Origin: Sphingomonadales bacterium
GTDB taxonomy: Bacteria > Pseudomonadota > Alphaproteobacteria > Sphingomonadales > Sphingomonadaceae
NCBI GenBank assembly: GCA_018067055.1
Contig: JAGPVK010000201.1
Location: 1 to 5,151 of the forward strand
Reading direction: 5' to 3'
Length of the DNA: 5,151 bases
Shown here piece after piece: positions 1-5,151 of this stretch. Below the pieces are notes generated by a model. That model was not told where the DNA came from, did no database searches, and saw only the letters and a program-made list of their open reading frames with translations. Every line of letters starts with the position of its first letter. Within the stretch, counting starts at the first letter, position 1. A program made the position numbers and the translations under genes.

Positions 1-937
1 GATCGTGCTCAAGCCGTCACCGTTCACGCCGCTAACCACCTTGCGGCTTGCGGAACTGATCAAGGATACCGCCCCTCCAGGCGTCGTCAATATCATTACT
101 GGCGAAGACAGCCTCGGTCCATTGATGACTTCGCATCCCGATATCGACAAAATCACCTTCACCGGCTCGACCGCCACCGGCAAGAAGATCATGGAAGGCG
201 CTTCCAAGGATCTCAAGCGGATCACGCTGGAACTGGGCGGCAATGATGCCTCGATCGTCCTGCCCGACGCCAATGTCGAAAAGGTCGCCGAGCAGCTGTT
301 CTGGTCAAGCTTCACCAATGCCGGGCAAATCTGCGTCGCTGCAAAGCGCATCTATATCCACGAGGATATTTATGACGAACTCAGCGCTGCCATTGCTGCC
401 TATGCCAAGAATGTGAAGGTCGGCGACGGTTCGCAACAGGGCACCGCGGTTGGTCCGATCCAGAACAAGAAGCAATATGAGCGGGTGCTGGAACTGATCA
501 AGGATGCCAAGGACAATGGCTACAAGTTCCTGGTCGGTGGCGATGCGCAGGATGAAAGCATCCCGGGCTATTATGTGCCGATCACGATTCTCGACAACCC
601 GCCGGAAGACGCACGGATTGTGGCCGAAGAACAATTCGGTCCGGTCATGCCGCTGATGAAATTCAGCACCACCGACGAAGCGATCAGTCGCGCCAATGCC
701 AGCGAATATGGTCTGGCTGGCGCGGTCTGGACCGCCGATGCCGATGAAGGCGTTCGGGTTGCCGAACAGATGGAAACCGGTACCGTCTGGGTCAACGAAT
801 TCCTCCACCTGTCCCCTTTTGCACCGTTTGGCGGACATAAGCAGTCCGGATTTGGCGCCGAATATGGCAAGGAAGGCCTGCTTGAATTCACCTATCCACA
901 GGTGATCACGGTCAAGAAAGACAATGTGCCTGCCTGA
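1..937 (+). CDS. Aldehyde dehydrogenase, NAD(P)-dependent (5' end cut off by window edge)
   Basis: Oxidises an aldehyde to the carboxylic acid with NAD(P)+; presumably cytoplasmic. The reading frame is open from the first full codon at position 2, so the GTG at 5 is internal and not the start. About 312 residues are visible of a family usually 470-500 long, so roughly the first 165 are missing. Counting from the codon at 5, I see the cofactor-binding LKPS (2-5), FTGST with the GxxxxG-type turn (52-59), the general-base glutamate in LELGG (E76), the nucleophile cysteine in NAGQIC (C110), the EEQFGPV motif (208-214) and the C-terminal PFGGHKQSG (274-282). All key residues are intact. From memory it most resembles the group containing Streptomyces AldA-like enzymes; the substrate is unknown. 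It ends at TGA 935-937 and is followed by a strong terminator, so its transcript probably stops before the thiolase gene. Confidence 0.95.
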   Translation, partial: IVLKPSPFTPLTTLRLAELIKDTAPPGVVNIITGEDSLGPLMTSHPDIDKITFTGSTATGKKIMEGASKDLKRITLELGGNDASIVLPDANVEKVAEQLFWSSFTNAGQICVAAKRIYIHEDIYDELSAAIAAYAKNVKVGDGSQQGTAVGPIQNKKQYERVLELIKDAKDNGYKFLVGGDAQDESIPGYYVPITILDNPPEDARIVAEEQFGPVMPLMKFSTTDEAISRANASEYGLAGAVWTADADEGVRVAEQMETGTVWVNEFLHLSPFAPFGGHKQSGFGAEYGKEGLLEFTYPQVITVKKDNVPA

Positions 938-962
938 CGCCGGCATGCGATGATGTGAAGGG

Positions 963-995
963 GCCGGTTATCACTATTGTGATGGCCGGCTTTTT
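963..995 (+). terminator. Rho-independent terminator after the aldehyde dehydrogenase gene
   Basis: A 12-bp stem (963-974 with 979-990) contains ten Watson-Crick pairs and two central T-G wobbles. It closes a TATT loop (975-978) and is followed directly by five T residues (991-995). It lies 25 bp after the aldehyde dehydrogenase stop and points the right way to end that transcript. This separates that gene from the thiolase gene, which therefore needs its own promoter. Confidence 0.9.
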
Positions 996-998
996 CAT

Positions 999-1025
999 TT
1001 GACCCTAGCGCCGGTGCGGTTTAAC
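999..1025 (+). promoter_or_regulatory. Possible sigma-70-type promoter for the thiolase gene
   Basis: The gap 996-1071 must hold a promoter if the terminator at 963-995 is efficient. The best -35 match I find is TTGACC (999-1004, five of six consensus bases). The best -10 partner is TTTAAC (1020-1025, four of six), but the spacer is only 15 bp, shorter than ideal. A second -10-like TTAAAT (1033-1038) has no good -35. The assignment is tentative; start-site mapping would settle it. Confidence 0.25.
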
Positions 1026-1037
1026 CGGTCAGTTAAA
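1020..1037. promoter_or_regulatory. 18-bp palindrome, candidate repressor operator
   Basis: Perfect 6-bp arms TTTAAC (1020-1025) and GTTAAA (1032-1037) flank a 6-bp spacer. The site is 34 bp ahead of the thiolase start codon and overlaps the best -10 candidate, where a repressor would block transcription. TetR-family proteins bind palindromes of about this size, and a TetR gene lies downstream on the same strand (4112-4741). I did not find a second copy elsewhere in the window, so the link to that regulator is inference. Confidence 0.3.
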
Positions 1038-1071
1038 TTACAGATTCTCAACCAATCAAAGGAATAAGACT

Positions 1072-2244
1072 ATGGCAGAAGCCTATATTGTTGATGCGGT
1101 CCGTACCGCTGGTGGCCGTCGCGGTGGCCGTCTGGCGGGCGTGCATCCCGTGGATCTGGGTGCCGCAACATTGAATGCGATTGCCGACCGCAATGATTTT
1201 GACACCAGTGCCATCGAAGACGTGATCACCGGCTGCGTTTCGCAGGGCGGCGAACAAAGCGGCGATGTTGGCCGGAATGCGGTTCTGGCATCCAATCTGC
1301 CCGAAAGTATTCCGTCGGTTTCGATCGACCGTCAGTGCGGCTCTTCGCAACAGGCGATTCAGTTCGCCGCTCAGGGCGTCATGTCAGGCACGCAGGATAT
1401 GGTTCTGGCCCACGGCATCGAAAGCATGACCCGCGTGCCGATGGGTTCGACGTTCAAGCTGTTCAAGGACGCGGGACTCGGCATCAACATGTCGGAAGGA
1501 TTGAAGAAAGCCTATCCCGGCATTCAGTTCAGCCAGTTCATGGGCGCCGAAATGATGGTCAAGAAACATGGCTTCACCCGGCAGGACCTGGACGAATTTG
1601 CGCTGGAAAGTCACCAGAAGGCGATCAGAGCGGTCGAATCCGGCGCTTTTGACAAGGAGATTGTCGCGATTGAAATCGAAACCGCCGAAGGCAAGGAACA
1701 GCACAAGGTCGACGAAGGCATTCGTTTTGACGCCACGATGGAAAGCATCGGTGCAGTGAAGCTGCTGCAGGAAGGCGGCGCGATTACCGCTGCCAATGCC
1801 AGCCAGATTTGCGATGGTTCAAGCGCGGTGCTGGTTTGTTCGGAACAGGCACTGAAGGATCATGGCCTCACCCCGCGTGCGCGGATCGTCAACCTGACGG
1901 TTACCGCTGGTGATCCGGTGATCATGCTGGAAGAGCCATTGTTCGCGACCGACCGCGCGTTGCAGCGGGCTGGCATGAAGATGAGCGACATCGATCTCTA
2001 TGAAGTGAACGAAGCCTTCGCTCCAGTGCCGCTGGCCTGGCTGAAGCATGTCGGTGCCGATCGCGACAAGATCAACGTCAATGGCGGCGCGATTGCTCTG
2101 GGCCATCCGCTCGGCGCTTCAGGCACCAAATTGATGGCGACTCTGCTCAACGCCATGGAAGCGCGCGGTTCGAAATATGGTCTGCAAACCATGTGCGAAG
2201 GCGGTGGCCAGGCCAATGTAACCATCATCGAGCGTCTCGGTTGA
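1072..2244 (+). CDS. Thiolase (acetyl-CoA C-acyltransferase / acetyltransferase)
   Basis: Cleaves a 3-ketoacyl-CoA with CoA to give acetyl-CoA and a shortened acyl-CoA, or runs the reverse condensation; the last step of beta-oxidation. At 390 residues it has the normal length. The N-terminal half carries the acyl-accepting nucleophile C89 in DRQCGSS. The C-terminal half carries NEAF (313-316), H345 in GHPLGASG and the proton-shuttling C375 in CEGGGQAN, so the full catalytic set is present. The ATG at 1072 is supported by AAAGGA (1058-1063) 8 nt upstream and by the typical thiolase beginning (AYIVDAVRTAGGR). The sequence fits degradative thiolases better than non-catalytic lipid-transfer relatives, which lose these residues. 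Chain-length preference cannot be read. The neighbouring dehydrogenase and crotonase genes suggest a shared acyl-CoA pathway. Confidence 0.95.
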   Translation: MAEAYIVDAVRTAGGRRGGRLAGVHPVDLGAATLNAIADRNDFDTSAIEDVITGCVSQGGEQSGDVGRNAVLASNLPESIPSVSIDRQCGSSQQAIQFAAQGVMSGTQDMVLAHGIESMTRVPMGSTFKLFKDAGLGINMSEGLKKAYPGIQFSQFMGAEMMVKKHGFTRQDLDEFALESHQKAIRAVESGAFDKEIVAIEIETAEGKEQHKVDEGIRFDATMESIGAVKLLQEGGAITAANASQICDGSSAVLVCSEQALKDHGLTPRARIVNLTVTAGDPVIMLEEPLFATDRALQRAGMKMSDIDLYEVNEAFAPVPLAWLKHVGADRDKINVNGGAIALGHPLGASGTKLMATLLNAMEARGSKYGLQTMCEGGGQANVTIIERLG

Positions 2245-2264
2245 GCGCTGGCAGATAAATATAT

Positions 2265-2335
2265 CCATTAGTCCTGAGCTTGTCGAAGGGCGGCTCTCGT
2301 CGACAGGCGTGGTTCGACAGGCTCACCACTAACGG
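2265..2335. repeat. Intergenic imperfect inverted repeat (sphingomonad-type palindromic element)
   Basis: Arms 2265-2287 and 2313-2335 pair over 23 positions with 19 Watson-Crick pairs, one wobble and three mismatches, around a 25-nt loop. The left arm holds CCTGAGCTTGTCGAA; the right arm holds TTCGACAGGCTCA. I recall this core from a repeat spread widely between genes in sphingomonads and related alphaproteobacteria. The 9-mer TCGACAGGC occurs twice (2300-2308 and 2314-2322), so the left arm can also pair partly with the inner copy. No T-run follows, so it is not a classical terminator; a role in mRNA stability or partial termination between the thiolase and dehydrogenase genes is possible. 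Confidence 0.75.
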
Positions 2336-2360
2336 CACGCAACAGAAGGAAAGTTAAAAA

Positions 2361-3143
2361 ATGGAACTCAATAGCAATATCTCCGCCGTCATTACCGGTG
2401 GCGCTTCCGGCCTCGGCGCGGCAACCGCTCGCCGTCTCGCTGCCAAAGGCGTCAAGGTCGCCCTGTTCGACCTCAATGAAGAAAAAGGCGAAGCACTGGC
2501 CGCTGAACTCGGCGGTGTTTTCTGCAAGGTCAATGTGACCGACGACGACAGCGTCGACGCCGGCTTTGAAAAGGCCCGCGCCGCCAATGGCCAGGAACGC
2601 ATTCTCGTGAACTGCGCCGGTATCGGCAACGCGATCAAGACCGTCAGCCGGTCCAAGGAAGATGGCTCGATCAAGCATTTCCCGATGGATGCCTTCAACT
2701 TCATCATTCAGGTGAATCTGGTCGGCACCTTCCGCTGCATCGCCAAATCGGCGGCCGGCATGCTCACGCTTGATCCGCTGGAAGACGGTGATCGCGGCGC
2801 GATGGTCAATACCGCATCGGTTGCGGCTGAAGACGGTCAGATTGGTCAGGCGGCTTATTCCGCTTCCAAGGGCGGCGTTGTTGGCATGACATTGCCGATC
2901 GCTCGCGACCTGTCCCGCGAAGGCATTCGCGTCAACACCATCCTGCCCGGCATTTTCGATACGCCGCTGCTGGCTGGTGCGCCGCAAAATGTCCGCGACG
3001 CGCTCGGCGCCATGGTCCCGCATCCACCGCGGCTGGGTCAACCGGACGAATATGCGGCGCTCGCCATGTGCATGATCGAAACGCAATATTTCAACGGCGA
3101 AGATGTCCGTCTCGACGGCGGTATCAGGATGGCACCGCGCTAA
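2361..3143 (+). CDS. Short-chain dehydrogenase, 3-hydroxyacyl-CoA dehydrogenase type 2 (HSD17B10-like)
   Basis: Probably oxidises a 3-hydroxyacyl-CoA, possibly 2-methyl-branched, to the 3-ketoacyl-CoA with NAD+, feeding the thiolase encoded upstream. It has 260 residues, the usual length for a classical SDR. Visible are the dinucleotide-binding TGGASGLG (12-19), an aspartate after the second strand (D37, favouring NAD over NADP), NCAG (84-87), and the catalytic set N119, S153, Y166 and K170 in YSASK, followed by PG (196-197). Stretches such as YSASKGGVVGMTLPIARDL and the ending LDGGIRM closely match human HSD17B10 as I remember it, a stronger tie than to FabG-type reductases. The ATG at 2361 has GAAGGA (2345-2350) 10 nt upstream. 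The same fold also serves steroid and alcohol dehydrogenases, so the substrate is open. Confidence 0.92.
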   Translation: MELNSNISAVITGGASGLGAATARRLAAKGVKVALFDLNEEKGEALAAELGGVFCKVNVTDDDSVDAGFEKARAANGQERILVNCAGIGNAIKTVSRSKEDGSIKHFPMDAFNFIIQVNLVGTFRCIAKSAAGMLTLDPLEDGDRGAMVNTASVAAEDGQIGQAAYSASKGGVVGMTLPIARDLSREGIRVNTILPGIFDTPLLAGAPQNVRDALGAMVPHPPRLGQPDEYAALAMCMIETQYFNGEDVRLDGGIRMAPR

Positions 3144-3157
3144 ACAAACAAATCAGG

Positions 3158-3185
3158 GGGCTGCGACAAACTCGCGGCCCTTTTT
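3158..3185 (+). terminator. Rho-independent terminator between the dehydrogenase and crotonase genes
   Basis: A 9-bp stem (3158-3166 with 3172-3180, one T-G wobble) closes the loop CAAAC (3167-3171) and runs directly into five T residues (3181-3185). It starts 15 bp after the dehydrogenase stop codon. The crotonase ATG is only 19 nt past the T-run, and that space is largely ribosome-binding site, so no separate promoter fits after the hairpin. It may therefore act as a partial terminator or attenuator that lowers expression of the downstream genes. Confidence 0.8.
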
Positions 3186-3204
3186 GTAACCCCAGGAGAT
3201 TCGC

Positions 3205-4077
3205 ATGACCGACTACACCCAGATCCTTTATAACGTCGCCGACCAGATCGCGACGATCACGATCAACCGGCCGGAAAAGATGAACGCCTTTACCGGGACG
3301 ATGATCAGGGAAATGACCGACGCCTTTGACCGCATTGATGCCGATGATGATGTGCGGGCTGTGGTGGTTACCGGTGCTGGCGATCGGGCCTTTTGTGCCG
3401 GTGCCGATCTGACTCCGGAAGATGGCAAGAAGCCGTTTGCCAGCGAAGAGCCGGTGGAGGATTATTCCGATCCGCGGGTCCGCGACGGTGGCGGTCTGCT
3501 GATCCTGCGTATCTATCAATGCCTGAAGCCGGTGATCGGCGCGATCAATGGTGTCGCGGTCGGGGTTGGTGCGACGATGCTGCTGCCGATGGATATGCGT
3601 CTGGCCAGCGAGACGGCGCGCTTCGGCTTTGTCTTTGCCCGACGCGGCATTGCTCCCGATGGCGCGGCGAGCTGGTTCCTGCCCAATCTGGTCGGCCGCG
3701 CCCAGGCGCTGGAATGGTGTCTGACCGGTCGGGTGTTTGACGCCGAGGAAGCGCTCAAGGGCGGTCTGGTCCGGTCGCTGCACAAGCCGGAAGACCTGCT
3801 GCCCGCCGCTTATGCGCTAGCGCGCGAGATTGTCGACAATACGGCACCGGTATCGGTGGCCGTCACCCGGCAGATGCTGTGGCAATTGCCCGCCGCCGCG
3901 CATCCGATGGAAGCGCACAAGGTCGATAGCCGGATCATCTATAATCGGGCGAAATCTGCCGATGCGAGAGAGGGCATTGCCAGCTTCCTGGAGAAGCGCA
4001 GTCCGAACTATCCGGACAAAGTATCCAGCGACTTGCCAGACAGCTTCCCATGGTGGAAAGAACCTGTTTATAAGTGA
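3205..4077 (+). CDS. Crotonase-family protein (enoyl-CoA hydratase/isomerase superfamily), probably not a classical hydratase
   Basis: Acts on an acyl-CoA thioester; the exact reaction is unclear. It has 290 residues, slightly longer than typical bacterial family members (about 260). The oxyanion-hole segments are present: FCAGADL (63-69) and INGVAVGVG (114-122). By alignment from memory with rat mitochondrial enoyl-CoA hydratase, the two catalytic glutamates (E144, E164) are replaced by T124 and F144. D152 in GIAPDGAASW instead falls where dienoyl-CoA isomerase has its catalytic aspartate (D204) and 4-chlorobenzoyl-CoA dehalogenase has its nucleophile. This points to an isomerase-like or other crotonase reaction. 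The C-terminus (FLEKRSPNYP, then PWW) is typical of a subgroup usually named only enoyl-CoA hydratase-related. The start ATG has AGGAG (3194-3198) 6 nt upstream. The regulator gene follows after 34 nt and is probably co-transcribed. Confidence 0.9.
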   Translation: MTDYTQILYNVADQIATITINRPEKMNAFTGTMIREMTDAFDRIDADDDVRAVVVTGAGDRAFCAGADLTPEDGKKPFASEEPVEDYSDPRVRDGGGLLILRIYQCLKPVIGAINGVAVGVGATMLLPMDMRLASETARFGFVFARRGIAPDGAASWFLPNLVGRAQALEWCLTGRVFDAEEALKGGLVRSLHKPEDLLPAAYALAREIVDNTAPVSVAVTRQMLWQLPAAAHPMEAHKVDSRIIYNRAKSADAREGIASFLEKRSPNYPDKVSSDLPDSFPWWKEPVYK

Positions 4078-4111
4078 CAAAAATGTGACGTGGTGCACAG
4101 GGGGATGACAA

Positions 4112-4741
4112 ATGGGCGTCGACAAATTGGTGGCTAAAGAAAATGAAGCAGGTGCGCGCGACAAGCTGATCGAGACCGCCAGCCAGATCATGCGCGAAGG
4201 CGATACGATTGATATTTCCTTCAGCGAATTGTCGGTGCTGTCCGGCCTCAACAGCGCGCTGGTCAAATATTATTTCGGCAACAAGGACGGCCTGCTCGAG
4301 GCGATTCTCGAGCGCGACATGGACAATATCCTGGTCCAGGTCGGTCTGCTGATCAAGAAGGACTGGCCGCCGGAAGACAAGCTGCGCCACCATATCGGCG
4401 CGGTGATCGATACCTATTATGAATTCCCCTATCTCAACCGTCTGACCATGCGCCTGATTCGCGAACTGCCGCCGGAAGGCGCGCGGAATATCGCGGACAA
4501 ATATCTGAAGCCGCTGTCCGAGGCCTACAAGATTTTTATCGGCGAAGGCATCAAGTCCGGCGTGTTCCGCACGGTCGATCCCGACCTCTTCTATTCCGCT
4601 GTCACCGGCGCGGCCGACCGGTTCTTTACCGGCAAGCTGGTGTGGAAATATTGCTATGGCCGCGAGGATTTCGACGAGCGGATGCGCGATGCCTATCGCG
4701 AGCAGACGGTCGATCTGATCATGGCCGGTATTTTGAAGTAG
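4112..4741 (+). CDS. TetR-family transcriptional regulator
   Basis: DNA-binding repressor-type protein of 209 residues, the usual TetR size. The N-terminal helix-turn-helix spans about residues 16-62: a first helix ARDKLIETASQIM, then FSELSVLSGLNSALVKYYFGNKDGL with the hallmark recognition-helix ending YYFGNKDGLLEAIL. The rest (about 75-209) is a helical ligand-binding and dimerisation domain that differs in each subgroup and does not reveal the ligand. The ATG at 4112 is chosen because AGGGGG (4099-4104) lies 7 nt upstream; the ATG at 4105 opens only a short frame. It follows the crotonase gene closely on the same strand, so it probably controls this acyl-CoA gene cluster and perhaps itself, with an acyl-CoA as a plausible inducer (inference). 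A candidate operator is the palindrome at 1020-1037. Confidence 0.92.
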   Translation: MGVDKLVAKENEAGARDKLIETASQIMREGDTIDISFSELSVLSGLNSALVKYYFGNKDGLLEAILERDMDNILVQVGLLIKKDWPPEDKLRHHIGAVIDTYYEFPYLNRLTMRLIRELPPEGARNIADKYLKPLSEAYKIFIGEGIKSGVFRTVDPDLFYSAVTGAADRFFTGKLVWKYCYGREDFDERMRDAYREQTVDLIMAGILK

Positions 4742-4747
4742 GACTCT

Positions 4748-5151
4748 CTACTCCGCCGCTTCGCCTTCCGGTTCCAGCTTGTCCTGCGTGCGCAGTTCGA
4801 AATCGCTGGCATCATGGCGTTCGCGTAGCTGGCCTTCAAGGTCACCCCAGGCGCGGTTGACCATTTTTCCCCGCTGCACCGCCGGGCGCTCGCCGATCAT
4901 ATCGGTCCAGCGGTTCATGTTCTTGTAGGACGCGGTGTCGAGAAACTCGGCGGCTTCATAGACGACATTCTTGACCAGTGCGCCGTACCAGGGCCAGATC
5001 GCGATATCGGCAATGCTATATTCGTCGCCGGCCATATATTCATTGTCGGCGAGATGGCGGTCGAGCACGTCGAGCTGGCGTTTGACCTCCATCGCAAAGC
5101 GGTCGATGCAATATTCGATCTTCACCGGCGCATAGGCATAGAAATGGCCAA
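4748..5151 (-). CDS. yghU: Glutathione S-transferase family, YghU-type disulfide-bond oxidoreductase (5' part beyond window edge)
   Basis: Only the C-terminal 133 residues are in the window. The frame stays open to the right edge (first full codon 5147-5149), so the GTG at 5123-5125 is internal. E. coli YghU is about 288 residues, so a little over half is missing, including the thioredoxin-like glutathione-binding domain. The visible part is the all-helical C-terminal domain: GHFYAYAPVKIEY at its start, MEVKRQLDVLDRHL, then the fold-capping AGDEYSIADIAIWPW and RPAVQRGKMVNRAW. These match E. coli YghU closely as I remember it. Such proteins use glutathione to reduce disulfides and some organic peroxides in the cytoplasm. 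It converges on the regulator gene with 6 bp between stop codons and is probably unrelated to the acyl-CoA genes. Confidence 0.9.
   Translation of the reverse strand, partial: GHFYAYAPVKIEYCIDRFAMEVKRQLDVLDRHLADNEYMAGDEYSIADIAIWPWYGALVKNVVYEAAEFLDTASYKNMNRWTDMIGERPAVQRGKMVNRAWGDLEGQLRERHDASDFELRTQDKLEPEGEAAE

Noticed and set aside
5..7. GTG at position 5 as the start of the aldehyde dehydrogenase gene.
   Set aside because: The frame is open to the window edge, the N-terminal third of the family is missing, and this codon falls inside the conserved strand leading to the LKPS motif.
305..946. A 213-codon minus-strand open frame opposite the aldehyde dehydrogenase gene.
   Set aside because: Antisense shadow in GC-rich coding DNA; no recognisable domain, and the plus-strand protein is unmistakable.
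2241..2265. TTGAGC (2241-2246) and TATATC (2260-2265) as a promoter for the dehydrogenase gene.
   Set aside because: The spacing is only 13 bp and both hexamers match four of six bases; not convincing.
2268..3086. A 272-codon open frame on the minus strand opposite the dehydrogenase gene.
   Set aside because: It lies fully antisense to a well-supported SDR with all catalytic motifs. Its C-terminus (VSGEPVEPRLSTRAALRQAQD-like) is just the translation of the intergenic repeat, a known sign of false genes in these genomes.
3124..3783. A 219-codon minus-strand open frame opposite the crotonase gene.
   Set aside because: Antisense shadow; it would also have to run through the terminator hairpin, and its translation shows no known domain.
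4074..4089. Direct repeat GTGAC (4074-4078 and 4085-4089) just before the regulator gene, considered as an autoregulatory site.
   Set aside because: Only 5 bp, not palindromic, overlaps the crotonase stop codon, and is within what chance would give.
5123..5125. Minus-strand GTG as the start of the glutathione transferase gene.
   Set aside because: The conserved family sequence GHFYAYAP continues in frame up to the window edge, so the gene begins outside the window.

Overview
The window looks like a piece of an alphaproteobacterial chromosome, most likely from the order Sphingomonadales. The basis is the moderately high GC content, the feel of the protein sequences, and an intergenic inverted repeat (2265-2335) of the CCTGAGCTTGTCGAA type, which I recall as common in sphingomonad and related genomes. 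No RNA gene, insertion sequence, CRISPR array or phage gene is visible. Apart from short intergenic gaps (the longest 134 bp, at 938-1071) the window is fully coding.

Layout, left to right. The 3' two thirds of an NAD(P)-dependent aldehyde dehydrogenase gene (1-937, +) ends at a textbook intrinsic terminator (963-995). A thiolase gene (1072-2244, +) follows, preceded by a possible promoter and an 18-bp palindrome that could be a repressor site. After a 116-bp gap holding the inverted repeat comes a short-chain dehydrogenase of the HSD17B10 / 3-hydroxyacyl-CoA dehydrogenase type 2 group (2361-3143, +). A second hairpin plus T-run (3158-3185) then lies only 19 nt ahead of a crotonase-family gene (3205-4077, +). 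A TetR-family regulator (4112-4741, +) starts 34 nt after that. Finally, the 3' part of a YghU-type glutathione transferase / disulfide-bond oxidoreductase gene (4748-5151, -) runs in from the right edge, its stop codon 6 bp from that of the regulator.

How the genes fit together. Thiolase, 3-hydroxyacyl-CoA dehydrogenase and crotonase are three beta-oxidation-type activities acting on acyl-CoA thioesters. An aldehyde dehydrogenase beside them could supply the acid to be activated. A TetR protein at the end of the same strand would fit a local, acyl-CoA-responsive repressor. The substrate cannot be read from the sequence: a short branched-chain, terpenoid or alicyclic acyl-CoA are all possible. 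No acyl-CoA ligase or acyl-CoA dehydrogenase is inside the window; they may lie just outside.

The most notable points are the crotonase, which lacks both glutamates of a true enoyl-CoA hydratase but has an aspartate where dienoyl-CoA isomerase has its catalytic aspartate; the terminator placed inside the apparent gene cluster; and the candidate operator before the thiolase gene. I see a plausible small catabolic regulon, not a clearly new class of system.
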